Positions 47,144 through 59,473 of a stretch of 64,000 nucleotides of DNA are shown in pieces (within the stretch, counting starts at the first letter, position 1; each line of letters starts with the position of its first letter). Below the pieces are notes generated by a model. It searched no databases, was not told the origin of the DNA, and saw only the letters and a list, made by a program, of their open reading frames with translations. A program made the translations under genes and the position numbers. This DNA is from Clarireedia homoeocarpa (lineage: Eukaryota > Ascomycota > Leotiomycetes > Helotiales > Rutstroemiaceae): the NCBI GenBank assembly GCA_001465935.1, contig LNKV01000036.1:1-64000 (forward strand), in the 5' to 3' direction.

Positions 47144-49016
47144 GACTTCCCTGTAGGAGGAGATCGTTGGGAAGGCTGAAGGATTGGGAAAGGGAAAGGA
47201 AGTGAGAAGAGTGGGTTGGGAGAAGTGATTTCTATGGTTGGAGAGGGAGTTGTTCGAGGTGTGATTAAGGGAGGCAGGAGTATGGTTGTTGATGATGGAG
47301 ATGCTAATAACCGGGCTCTAGAAGGCTTGCCATTCGCATAATGATTGTGAGTACAGGTCCCTGTTTGTTTGTACTCGTGAAGTGGAGGGGACGGTTCAAG
47401 TGAGCATGGAGGAATGAAAGCGGTGGCAAGAATTGGCAGGAGTGAGGCAAAGAAGTGTAGGTAGGGGTAAGCTAAAGGAAGTGTTGTTAGGAGGTAAAGA
47501 GTTATCGTAGGGTGATGAGGACTTATAAGATGGATTGAAGAGGAAAGTTGAGCTGGTTCAACAAAATGGCGGTGCATGAAGAAAGAATGGAATGGAAGCT
47601 GATGCCACGACGATAGATTGGCGTGATGTGCCGTTTTATTCCGCACTTTCGGTAGGGTGCGTTTCGGTCGAAGCTGATGTTTGGCTGGTTGGGGATGAGC
47701 TTTTGGTGTAGGTTTTCCTTGGGGAAGCTTTTACTGTGAACTTTCTTTCCCCAGTCTTTTCCGTCGTTGCCAATTTTCTCTTGCTTTTTCTTACTCACCA
47801 ACGTTGTTCGGATCTTTACCTGATCTACTCTATTTCTCTTTCATCTAGTTCTTGTATTCCATCTTTGCTACTCTCAAGCTCCCGACTCCTCACTATTTCC
47901 TTGTTCATCCCCCTTAACTAACCTCGCTCTGTAGTGGCCACGAACAGTCTGCCTTGACGCCAGCTCGAACATTCAGGTCCCTCTACGTCAATCCAATTCT
48001 TAATGTCCTAGCTCACCAGAACCCAAACTCCTCATATACAACAACCAAACCAACCTATAACGGCGTCTACGATACTAGCTCTGGACAGACACTTTATCTT
48101 TTTGTGGACCTGAAGACTGATGGACCGAGTACTTGGCCGGTTGTTGTTAAGCAGCTAGAGGGATTGTAAGTATATTTTGTTTCCTGTCTTTATTTCTACG
48201 ATTAGGATTGAGTCGAGACCGCCATAATTATTGGTATATAAACTTAATTTAATGAGGGCTCACGACCAGTTTGAAGAGGCGTGTTTTGCCCCTGAGTGTA
48301 AATCATCGACTAATACCTCACAGACGCTCGAAAGGCTACCTCACGTCCGTTAACGGAACTACTCTGACCAGTCGCCCCGTGACCGTGATTGGAACAGGGA
48401 ATACACCACTCAATCTCGTTCAACCACTTACTTCTCGTGACTACTTTTGGGATGCTGTGAGTTTCTCGTTACTTCATCTTTGTCCTTGGTTCCTCATGTT
48501 TCCTCCTCTTCCAAGACTTTTGCAGTCGAATAATACATATGAAAACACAACACTAATCTAGATTCAATTACCAATAGCCAATTCCAACACTCGGCACTAC
48601 GTTTTCGAACATTACCTCCCTCGTTTCACCAATTGCTAGCACGGACTGTAGGTGATCTCCCTGGCCTTTCCACCCCTCACAATTTAATCCGCAACATTTC
48701 CCTCCTCTATTCTCATGCCTATACACTAACTACTGTTCCTACCTTTCCTATAGTTCTAGCAACGATTGGGCCTATCCTCAACTCCAACTCTACTGCTGTC
48801 TCCGCCTCTGATCCCAGTAATCCCTTGAACTCAACCCAACTCAGTCTCCTCCGATCTCAGATATCCACTGCCCACGCGAAAGGCATCAAGTTGCGCTATT
48901 GGGATCAGCCTGGCTGGCCTATCTCGACCAGAAATGCCCTCTGGAAGACCCTTATTGGAGAGGGTGTTGATTTAATTAATATTGATGATTTGGAGGGAGC
49001 GGCGGGTGAGTGGTGA
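46889..49016 (+). CDS. Aim6-like secreted PLC-like phosphodiesterase
   Basis: Seven exons join in frame: 46889-47050, 47322-47346, 47617-47707, 47935-48165, 48324-48456, 48578-48647, 48760-49016; 322 aa. A signal peptide is likely (residues 1-22, MLLRPKSTCLTAVALVVTAA). Exon 2 has only 25 nt and carries the catalytic-site motif HSHND, completed as HSHNDYWRDVPFYSALS across the next junction; VEADVWL follows, matching the metal/acid site of PLC-like phosphodiesterases. Later blocks: VGHEQSAL, TLYLFVDLKTDG, IGTGNTP, KGIKLRYWDQPGWP and INIDDLEGA. This is the layout of fungal proteins related to yeast Aim6, whose activity is not well known. Introns (112-271 bp) are longer than elsewhere in the window. 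The exon 6/7 joint (acceptor TTCTAG) is the least certain. Confidence 0.85.
47104..47143 (+). repeat. GT/GA microsatellite in intron 1 of the Aim6-like gene
   Basis: About ten GT units followed by about nine GA units, within the first intron. On the minus strand it creates the Thr/His repeat in a false 209-codon frame. Confidence 0.95.
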
Positions 49017-50136
49017 GTGGTGCTAGAAAAAGACCGTGGCGAGTGATGAATGGAAGAGAAGAACGGAGATATGTGGGAGAAAGGAAAAGGAAGCAAACAA
49101 AAGAGAGGGAGGAGAGAGCAGATGCACAAAGTGCTGAGTATTTGCCTCCTCGGCATGGGAACCACTTCCAATGTTATTTCTTCAAGGCCTGTTTGCTTCG
49201 ACGCTCAAATTAATGTGAAATTGAGATAAGGAATATTTCCAGCCGTATTCTTTTACTTTGATCAAAGGCTAAAGAGATATTCATGTACGTTCTTCCACCG
49301 GGGGTGCCCTAACTCATAGCCCAACTTCAATCTAGAACCTGGGTGATGACATGCTGATTGTTTCAATAAACTTTCGACAACTTATCTCATGTGTCCATTA
49401 AGTAGAGTTTTCAGTACATAATATTGCTAATTGATGTCGAGGTTTATAGTTGGTCCATGAAGTGGCTCGCCTAGAACGCGGGGCAGGTAGGCGACATTAA
49501 GAAATTGGGTAAGTCACATAGATTTATCTCTCAACACTTACAACGATTACTCTTTTTGCACTGCTCTGGATCTACAAATCACTGCACTCGCTGGTGAGCA
49601 AACCAACAAATTTGCTACGTTTAGAGCACTTGATCTGCCAAACCACCTTATCTTCAACTCAAACCATGAGTGTGAAGAGTCATCTTTGTATCAGCCAGCC
49701 TCTTTTTTGGCTTATATGCAGAGCTGCAGAATCGATCAGTTGTAATTATTCGTTCAGATATAGCGATATGTTTCCTGATAGTATGTCCGAGGCAAATTTG
49801 CGGAGCATCGCATAGAAATCTAGGCAGATGCGCAGAGGATTCGCCGAAATGAAGCTAATGGAAAGTCGTGGTTGAATATAGACTTTAGGCATGAAGTTTG
49901 ACTATGCAATTCTAGACATGCAAAGTAACAGAAAAGGGTATCAGCTCCAGCATCATGTCTTTCACCAAAAGTCGCCAGACCTATAGCTTAGGCTTGACTT
50001 ACCCGTTCGAAATTCAGACCGAGTTCAAACTTCAAAGATTAAATAAAAGTCATTCCTATCCCAAGTGGCAAGTCGATTTCTTCATATTGCGCTCTAATGC
50101 TCCATATTCTTCCTCAACACCCGAGAATTATACCTA
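49017..50136. other. Intergenic, no supported gene
   Basis: 1.1 kb between the Aim6-like gene and the first recognisable HET-domain codon. The start of the decayed HET gene may lie in the last few hundred bases (a frame opens at 49955), but no HET motif is readable there. Confidence 0.55.
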
Positions 50137-51535
50137 CTCAATATACCTTCATCGTACCAGATGCTGGACGACAATGAGATCCGGATCCTTGCGGTCCAGG
50201 CCGGCACGAATATGGAACCACCTCATTACACATTAAAGCACCTTGCCATCGGTGACAGTTCAGTATGAGGCACTATCATATCTTCACAATGGGCCTTTAA
50301 AAACAGGGTTACTTGTTGATAGGCATCAAGTGGAAGTTCTTGAGAGCTGTAAGCTCGCTTTGAACGAGCTTGGAAGGAAAGATATCGAGGATGATATCTT
50401 GCGGATGATCTGGATCGCTGAGATCTGTATTGGCCATAAGGATCCTACTAATAGGCAGTATCATACATCCAACATCCACTAAGTTTACGCAGGAGCTCGA
50501 AACCACAACATTTAGTATGCCTTGGAACCTGAAAGTTGTAATGATTAAGTGAAGAAGGCTTTTAAAGTCGTTTAAAGAAGAGCAGTTAACTTCTTTATCG
50601 TCTTGGAAACAATACTTCCAGAACTCGAATGATCCGCATCGTTGGTCCAAAATTGTGTCATTCTTCTCGAATACAACCTACTTCGGCTGTGAGAATGGAG
50701 GTGGAATCGGAAATGAACATAGATTTGAAGCCGCGAATGGATATTGCAATGGAATTACAATGCCTCTTGACAACAAATCCCCTCTCCAACCGAGGATACT
50801 TGGAAAAACCATCGCTTCTCTATGCATGAGTGTCCCAGCTGCCGAACCCATCAACGAGACAGTTCCCTTTAACTTAACTGTTGAGACAATCTATTCCCTC
50901 CTCGCAAGCATGGTTGAACATGCACGTCAGAGCTCATTCGATTCAACACTGATTCTCCATGAACAACTGGAGCTAGCTGCAATTCTCGGGCTCGGGACAT
51001 ATTTGAAGGAAGCCTCAGCGACTACTTCATCAACGAATATCGATGTGGTGCCGAAGTGTAACGAACCGGATTCTCAGCAAGATGCTGCGACACTTGAGTG
51101 TTTATATACGTCTTATCAGCACTTCGTTGTTCCACATAGTAGCCGCAATACCACGCCACTTAATCTAGTTGCAGCGGCTATTCAAGAATACCGAGGGTTC
51201 CAACTGTATTTGGAACAGAGGGTCATTACAATTGAAACTCCAAAGGCTGATGAAAAGAACCTTGATAGTACCGAAGACGGCGACAAGAATAGTGACACGG
51301 ACAGTGACAAGAATATTGAACAGAATGTCGACGTAGGTGACGAAGAAAATACCAACAAGAATATGGAAGTAGGCAGCGATAAGGATAGTGGAAGAAAAGC
51401 AGCAACGACGATTGTAATGATGATACTCTCCCAGAAGCCGCACCTCTCCCCGAAGCCACAAGTGACGAAATTGCTTTCCTATAAATTGTGGGCCTGGAAA
51501 AACCAGATGATGCTTCTCCTTCTCGGCTAGAATAG
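50137..51535 (+). pseudogene. Decayed HET-domain gene
   Basis: Pieces of a heterokaryon-incompatibility (HET) domain are readable in order: LDDNEIRILAVQAG and YTLKHLAIGDSS (50137-50265, ends at TGA), then in the next frame QYEALSYLHNGP, LALNELGRKDIEDD and RMIWIAEICIGHKDP (to 50482), then KVYAGARNHNI-stop-YALEPES, where HET proteins have a Trp. A frame open from about 50550 to 51530 follows (over 300 codons), with an acidic Asp/Asn/Lys repeat region near 51.24-51.40 kb. HET proteins trigger cell death on fusion of unlike hyphae. Frameshift and stops make this copy inactive. Past 51.4 kb, another frame (LPEAAPLPEATSDEIAFL, IVGLEKPDDASPSRLE) continues with stops at likely Gln codons. Confidence 0.72.
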
Positions 51536-52300
51536 ATCAGAATCAAGAGAGAGAATGACGAGTTCATAGACTGGTTGATGACAGTGACAGACTCGGAGGA
51601 CTTCAAAGTACATCATCTGAAGACGAAGTTCATAATAGAAACTCGGCAAAAACAAGGAGCTAATGCGACCACCGAGTGTTTCAATATTGCTTTTACAAGG
51701 CAACCGGAAATTTGTGAGTGACAAAAATCAAATATAGAGAAGCAATATAAAGTACTAACAACCTCGCTCGAGGTAAATCCGTTATAAGATTACATGCTCA
51801 TTTCCTTATATCCATAAATGCTGTAGAGAATGACGCTTTCATCGAAATAACGGCAGTACAGCACATCAAAGACAATCCCCATCCCTTTTATGGCTGTACA
51901 CCGGAGCTTACTGAGACCAATTCCCAATCATGAAGGGTAGTATCAATAGTTTCGACACTTTATATGATTGGTTTGAACTAACGCAAGAGTAGGTTTTCTA
52001 CCCGAAAAGATGCTGATCTGCTTGTTCCGGAATACTTGGGCTATGTTCATGCTAAAACCCTACGAGAAGGTACGAAGAAAATACCAGGGAAGCTCATTTT
52101 CCTGTCCTTGTGTTCTACTGTTGACAAGATGGAATTATTCCCCGAATTACGAAATTTAGGAAAGCATATACCTCATTTTATCGAACTTGACTATGTCAAA
52201 AAGTAAAGATATCCCGACATCTATGCTAGGCAAGCTACTGGAGGAGGAGTTTCAGAACACGGTGCAATACGAGCGGGCCTTGACGGAGAATACTGTCGCA
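51410..52300 (+). pseudogene. Coding remnant linking the HET and AAA parts
   Basis: Readable protein-like segments in the same strand: ENDEFIDWLMTVTDSEDF, KFIIETRQKQGANATTECFN, an intron with canonical ends and a TACTAAC branch site (about 51714-51773), then SVIRLHAHFLISINAVENDA and DNPHPFYGCTPELTET, and after a break YLGYVHAKTLREGTKK and HIPHFIELDYVKK. I do not recognise a domain. The segments look like real former exons because they hold long runs without stops and a well-formed intron between them. Confidence 0.5.
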
Positions 52301-54350
52301 TGCTAGTGCGTTGAGCTGGCGGTGACCGCGAGAAAAACGGAGAAGAGTCATTAAAGAAAGCTTTCTTGGACATATGCAAGAGGCAAATTGACCGTATCGT
52401 TCAAGAACGGTAGAACGGGATGGCTCCTGACGAACTTTTGATCACAAAAGTAGACATCATAGGACCTAGACGCCTGCCACCATACATGCAAGCAAGACGT
52501 GGAAAGAGGTGATGGAAATGAATAGCGTCAAGGCCTCTATGCGTAATTTTATCTCATTAAGCTGGCTGAACCACGAGCGGAAACTGCATGCCCTAACTAC
52601 ACTTCGGGTTGGATTGAATCGAGTATTCCTAGGCCCTCCTGGCACAGGCAAAACGACTGTTGCTAAATTCTATGGCTAGATACTAGTAGATCTAGGAATG
52701 CTTTCGAGTGGAGAAATGGTTTTTAAGAATACCTCAAACTTCATCAGAGAATACGTTGGCCAGTCTGGAAAAATTCGTCAAGTTGGCGCTGGAAGATGCC
52801 AGAGGTAAAGTGTTGGTAATCGACGAAGCCCACATGCTATATTTGGGGAAGCGTCCTGGTAGAGACTCTGGCGGTGACGTATTTCGAATTGTGATCCTTG
52901 AGATGCTCGTTGCAGAGATACAGAATACTTCTGGTGAAGATCGCTGTGTTATTCTGACAGGTTATAAAGAGCCGATAAGAGAAATGTTTCGGTGCAGCAG
53001 CCCCAGCTTAGTGCGATGGTTTCCCCTCAGCGATGCATTTTACTTTGAAGATTTCAGCATGGAACAGCTCACCCGCATTCTGAAGCTTAAGATCGACTAT
53101 CAAAAGTCGAAAGCCTGAGAAAGTCAAAGACGTAGCTTCGCAACTTCTGGTGATGGCCCGAGATCGTCCTGACTTTGGGAATGGAGGTGAGGTAGGCAAC
53201 CTTCTTAATCATGCCATAATCAGTCAACAACAAAGAATTCAAGAAGACACTTCCCTCGATGTCTTCAGGGCAATGGCTCTTCAACCAGAGGACTTTGATG
53301 CCAACTTCGACAGGCATTCCGACTACGAAAATCGATCCAAGGAAACTTTCAAAGAGTTTGTCGGGGGTAAAGAATATCATTGCAAAGTTCGACGTCTATC
53401 AACAACGTATCTGAGGTATGCGTATGCATGGTATTAGCTTAATATATCAGGATCTTATTCCCTTAACTTTTTGTTCAAGGGGCCATCTGGAACTGGCAAA
53501 AACAACCATGGCGCGCAAAGTCGGGCAAATCTTCTACGATATAGAATATCTCTCCTCCTTAGAAGTAGTAGAATGCTCCGCCTCTGATATCATAGGCAAA
53601 TAAGTAGGTCACACCGGATCGAAAGTGATATCCGTGCTAGAAAGAGCGCAGGAGAAAGTTCTGTTCGTCGACGAAGTGTATAGACTTGCCGAAGGAACTT
53701 TCGGTAACGATGTAGTGAATGAGCTGGTCGATTCCATTACGAAAGTTCAGTTCGAGGATAAAATGATTATCATACTAGCTAGGTACGGAGAGAATATGGA
53801 TAATCTGAAGAAGTCTATCCCAGAGTTTGGGAGCTGATTCGCGACGAAAATAGTGTTTGAGCATCTTCCGCCTGAACACTGCCTAGTATTGCTGCAGCGA
53901 TTTATTGCAGAGTTTGGAATTCAGATAGAGGATATAGAGAGAGATATATTGGATGAGAGGATAAGAGATAAAAGTCTGCGCCAGTTATTTGAAGAGTTAA
54001 AGGAGACAGAATTGTGAGGTAATGGGTGGGATGTGAAGACTCTAGCAAAGCCCATTGCTCATCGTGTATTTGGTTCCTGTACCACGATGGATACAGTGGA
54101 CAGCGACTTGTCTATGCCATTCTAGGAAGTGCAGGCTAAAATGCATCGAAGATTGGTAGAGAAGAGGCAGAAAGTATATTAGATGGTATATAGATGAGAA
54201 TAAGAACATCACGTCCGATCTACAGAACAAGGAGCTAGCATCAGTTTTAGACGGCGTTCGCTACTTAGTAACAAGAGCCCTCCTTGAAGAAAGTTATCTA
54301 CTAGAAGCTTCTAGCAGTGAATATGATGAACGCAAGGTGATTTGACAAAG
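52300..54350 (+). pseudogene. Decayed tandem AAA+ ATPase gene (CbxX/SpoVK type)
   Basis: Matches fungal multi-AAA proteins often labelled stage V sporulation protein K-like. In order: DRIVQER, DELLITKVDIIGP, then AAA 1 with Walker A GPPGTGKTTVAKF (about 52634-52672) followed at once by TAG where the family has Gln, Walker B VLVIDEAHMLY (about 52813), GEDRCVILTGYKEP and FYFEDFS; a frameshift and ARDRPDFGNGGEV; AAA 2 with GPSGTGKTTMARKVGQ (about 53481), Walker B VLFVDEVYRLAEG (about 53658), FATKIVFEHLPPE and GNGWDVKTLAKPI, the lid end. In-frame stops at 52678, 53601, 53836 and 54015 and at least two frameshifts (about 52.77 and 53.11 kb) destroy it. Several stops fit CAG-to-TAG or CGA-to-TGA changes. 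Confidence 0.85.
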
Positions 54351-56166
54351 AACGGAAGCAACGGCGCGAACGACCATCGAGACACAAAATGGTCCAAGAA
54401 GCACGACTACAAACATCTACATTACATTAAGCGCAAAATCATGTAATATAAACACATTCAATACATAGGAGCATAGTAAACCCTCCCTATCCTGATACTG
54501 AAATGACTACTTGGAGTATCGCACATGCTCCCTAGCATGTGCTCTCTCTGCACTTCTTTGCAATGCCCGAAACGATGACCACCCACCGTCCGCATATATG
54601 AACACCTACGGGCACGGCTATACTAACCCCACTGAAGCCATATAGCTCTATTGGAAGCAAAAGCAGCTACTAACAAGCAAAATGAAGACCATTCTCCAAG
54701 CTTTATCCAAACTCATCTGAACAAACGAAACTCCTCGATATAAGGACCTCCCCTATGTATCGTAAGTCGCCGCGGCACTTCTCGCGATTGCACACTCCAA
54801 AGGAGTGCAATCCACGGAACTACATGCAAATCTGGGACAAAGCTCTCCTCCTACCTGCATTGCATGCTGCACTGAAGACAGAAACACAAAGTGCCCCAGA
54901 AATCAGGACCACAAGTGACATTTCTCCTTCATGCCCTACCCCGCATTGATTTTCTTCTTCCCAAAATCACATCTTAACGTTGCATCTGTACGTGCACTTG
55001 CACATGCATAGAATACATCCACCCAATGCATTGAACACTTCGAATCAAAATCAAACCCACATCCTCACGCGACACATTCCGAATCGAAGATCAAGACCGC
55101 AATAACGCGGACGAATGTCACAAAAAGGGACTTATGTGCCGGAAAAAGCTCAAACTGTTATCACACACTCGCTAGTCGGTCAATCAATCACTCAATCAAG
55201 TATAAACCAGCCTTACCCCAGTGTACGCGCGGGATGATACTTTATTTCGTGAAGAGGTAGAAAAACAGCATTCGGACCGTCTCTCGGATATCCCACGTCA
55301 TGTCATGTTACATAGCGAAGTTGTGCAACGGAGGGGGAAAAGAAAATCGCGTATCTTTTTCGTATCATTTTCGAGGGGCAATTACATGGCTGGGGGCAAG
55401 CAAGTAAAATTTACCCTTCTCTCTCCCATTCATTGTCGAGGAACCGGGGGCTCGGGGTTAGTTCGGTCTGGGTTGGGAGGTTGAAGGGAGATAGGTTGGA
55501 GACAGGGCTGGGGCTGATTGGGTTGGGACCCTGAACGAATATTCTCGAAGGATTTGGAGCTGTTTGCCGCCAATGGAACGAGAAACCCGGGGGGTGGACG
55601 AATGTATAGATAGGGAAAAGCTTGTACCTTGGCCTGGCCTAGCTTCAATCGAGAAGGTACTTGTCTGTACAATGCAGTGAATGTTGGAAATGATGCGCAC
55701 GCGATGATTCGTTCTGGCAAAAAGGAGAAGATTCGGGGAAGAAAGAAAGCGTAAGAAAAAAGCCTATGGGGAAATGGATGATGGATGGTGGCTGATGAAT
55801 ACATCCGTAAGCTTCAGCACTTCCGCGCAGCACCGCATATGTAAAGGTAATATGAAGCTTGTAACAGTTGCTTCCCAACAACATACGAAAGTACATCTTT
55901 CATGCAGGGACGCATATAATGCTTCCCATTATGCCATTCTCACGAATGGACGAATGGGAGACGCGATGGCATTCAGCCGGAGTGAGGGGCCAACACTCAG
56001 GAGATGTCATGGTAGCACAAGGGGTTTTTTTTTGTTTGGACGAATCTACGAATCTTGGCCGTGTTAAAAATGCGTGTATTTGGGAAAAACGAAAGTCTTC
56101 TTCTGGATTAAGGAAATGAACGCGTAATTATTCATGCAGTCAATTGAGGCGTATTAGTGGTATCGT

Positions 56167-56183
56167 GGGGGGGGGGGGGGGGG
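56167..56183 (+). repeat. Poly(G) run, 17 bases
   Basis: Uninterrupted G homopolymer in intergenic DNA. Confidence 0.9.
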
Positions 56184-59100
56184 TTTCTGGTAATCGATAG
56201 CATATCAATACATGCAATCTTTCGATAGAGTGCAATTGGTAGGAAATGCGACGTAGCTGTGTATTGATACTCTCTCCCCCACCCTCTCTGATGGGTGTTT
56301 CTAGACTTTCAGGGCCTTTCGAACGGGTCGGTGGTAAGGCTATGAATGGTAACCTCCGGCACTATGAAGAGAGAAACTCATCTTCGGAAAGCTACCAACT
56401 AATGGTAATAGAGTCGTAATGCCAAGGCCATTGTTACGTAGGAAAATCCGAGGATTGTATCTTGGGGCTGAATCGCTCACACAGCCATGGCGTTATCGGA
56501 TGATATTTCTCAAGACTGTTGAGATTTGTAGTTGTAGTTGCAACAAGCGACCGCTCGAAAAGTAACGACGCTGATCGAAGTGAAGTGGTGAGAAATCAGG
56601 GGAACACTGTGGCCGGAACGGTAGAGTGAGGCCCGGAGCGGTACGGCTGACCCCGTCCGTTCGTCAGCTTACTGTGACAATCGTGAAGATATGTTTCTTC
56701 TCCTCCTCCTTCTAAAAGCAATGGCTACTTGCTGAGCGCCGACATCAGCCTCGCACGAACGTGCTGTTATCGATTGCTCGGTATACGATGCTGACAGCTG
56801 AGATGCTTGGGGACATTTGCATAGACAGGCAAAACATCTGCCTCATGCTTGCTCGCATGGATTGTACTGTAATTTTGACGTTGGCGTTCGATAATGTCAC
56901 GACTTCCACGTTCTGCTCCCATGGTTATGGGTTCCCCTTGCTTGACTTCAATTGAATCGAACATAATAGAATAGAATAGAGAAAGGTCAGACGATGTTTT
57001 AAATCATGTCATGTAACGTTCTGACGCCATTTCGTACGGATTTGTGAATTTTCAGGTGAGCCGGCCCAAAGATACGCATTCGTTCAAAATGTCCAGAACG
57101 GGTGAGATCTAACGAGATATCCTTGTGGTCTGGCAAGGTATATCGCATTTTTTCATTTCAAAAACCCTAGGACAATAAAAGCCTAGGATAATATTTGGGG
57201 GCAGGTCAAGTGGGAGCTGTCTGGATTCCTTGCCTGTACAAGGTATTGCCATCGACCTTCATAGCCTTCCATGCGATATTCGATCCAAGGTGCCGGGACG
57301 CTCAAATTTTTGGTGTGATAAGTCTGCGCATATTGCATGCATCACGGGGAGGATCAAGCGCTGCACAATATAGCCAGCCAACAGGATTCTGGAGGAATTC
57401 GAGAACCAAATCCAAATTGATGGCGTCTGCAGCTTGTCAATGCTAAGCCGACATAAGTTTGTTTCAGATAGCCTCTCACGCCTCTTTCTCGGAAGAAGAA
57501 AGCCGGAGTCATCGAGAATTCTTGGTTCGTCGGGGAAGTGTGCGACGAACCGTCCGGGAAGTGTGAACGGTTCGTCCTGTTGGTCGCTAATGAACCACAC
57601 AAGGACGTGTGGTACAAGAACGTGTGGCATACTGTGATGTTCGAAACTCTAACGTGAGCTTAGCTGCAACGGTCATTGTATGAACACCGAGCAAAGTACC
57701 CGACAGATTCTTGTGTGTGGTACTGGTACTGGTACTGGTACTGGTCCTGTCATGGATGCCATTTGTCCCTTCCGTACCACGTTTGAGCAGATAGTTCTGC
57801 TTCAGATACCGAAGTATTTACGCTTAGTTGAAGGTAATGAACGGCTGTATGAGCAAATGGCATGGCAAGAGGAAAGTTTGGCATCACAGCAGAGATTGCC
57901 CTTCATCGACGAGGAGAGGGAAGGGGAAGGTTCACGGTTAGAGGAAAGGGGGGTTCATAGTACCGTATCAATATCAAGGTGTGTAGAATAGTGAGCTACC
58001 CATTGCGCTCAAGCTGAGGACCAAATAATGGTACTATACCTCCGTATAGGTTTCAGTCCGTATGCAGAATCCAGCTCGATTTGAAGTCATCACAGCTTGA
58101 AAAGCGATCGGCGAACAACTGAGATGATTGCTGCCGTTTCCAATATCGATATTTCGGAAAGATAAGAAGAATCTGAAACTCCTGCTGCAGTGCATCGGCT
58201 CGACGTACTGCAGCTCTAACACAATTCTGGTCACAGACCCCCACGGCGGGACATGAAGGGAAAGGTCAACACACTGAAGAATGAGAGTGGAAAAAGAGGG
58301 TCAAACGTCGTGGGGACCCACCAACATTGTGCTTGGTAAGAACTGGGAAGGAGAAAGTCCACGATGACATCTCATTGGCTCGACGTGCCTCGCTACTCAT
58401 TCCTCGTCATTGGTTGCTGCGCCGCATCTTTTTTTTTGTACGAAAGGTAATTTCGATTGCATGCAGCCAAGTAGTCTGTACCGTCTGTTCGGTCGCTTCC
58501 AAAAGGCATCCATCTGGGTGATCTCGCCGCCACTATTTTGGGGTAGAGGAGCGAGATGAAGCTACCAAAACTCGAGCCCGAGTACCTCCTGCGTACCGTG
58601 CGATCCTGGAGAGAACACAATCTGCCGAGTCCTGCGTGCTTGCGCTGCTCTCTCGTGTAAAACAAATTACGTCGGATTATTAGATTCTTGGAGGATAATC
58701 GGATTGCGATCGAGATTTCCGCTGCCGGCCAATCATATCCACTGTTGTTTCGCAGCTATAAGGTGGAATTTATAGGGTTAACACGGAAATATTGGGAGAT
58801 CATTTCCAGGTAGTTTCTGTAGCTACGAACCTTTGGGCCAGAAGCGGCTCATCCAAACATCTCTCTGCATTGCGTATTTGGGACGAGCAACGATATGATG
58901 TGCATGTGTGCAGACGAGGTCTGACAAGTGACAAGCTCCAGCTCACCAATACAGTTCATGCTATTCACGCCGCGGCGCAGCTAGCACGAGATGGTGTGCT
59001 CCAACCAACGCAGCGGAAGGCCAAGAGATCTGTGATATGAGATATGATATATGTGATCAACAGGTCCAGCTTGTCACTCAACGGCAGAGCAATCCATTCA

Positions 59101-59413
59101 AGCGGCGCGGTTAGTAAAAGTCCCCTATACACAGTGACAAGTGTCTGTTCGACCTCTCCATAAAAGGACGTCCAAGGACATGCAGGTGACCTTTTGTTTT
59201 GTTTTACCAAGCCAATTACAAGCTCAAGGGCATGAGTGGGCCGGAAACAACTTTTATTTTGCCTCCACCGCCCACTGCCACTGCCACTGCCCGGCCTTTG
59301 CCTGCCGTCAATCCACTCACGGCGAGTGGACCTGCACGTCAATGCTTTGCCCAGATGGAAGTGCTGCGTGTGTATGGTACGGTCATGATTAATATCATTT
59401 CCAATAACTCATC

Positions 59414-59473
59414 ATTCTTTACGCCGCTGTAAAAGGAATATCGATTCTTTACGCCGCTGTAAAAGGAATATCG
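59414..59473 (+). repeat. Exact 30-bp tandem duplication
   Basis: 59414-59443 and 59444-59473 are identical (unit begins ATTCTTTACGCCGCTG and ends AATATCG). It is recent, since no base differs. Confidence 0.95.

Noticed and set aside
47017..47646. 209-codon minus-strand frame
   Set aside because: Antisense to exons and introns 1-2 of the Aim6-like gene, contains the GT/GA repeat as Thr-His runs, and lacks domains.
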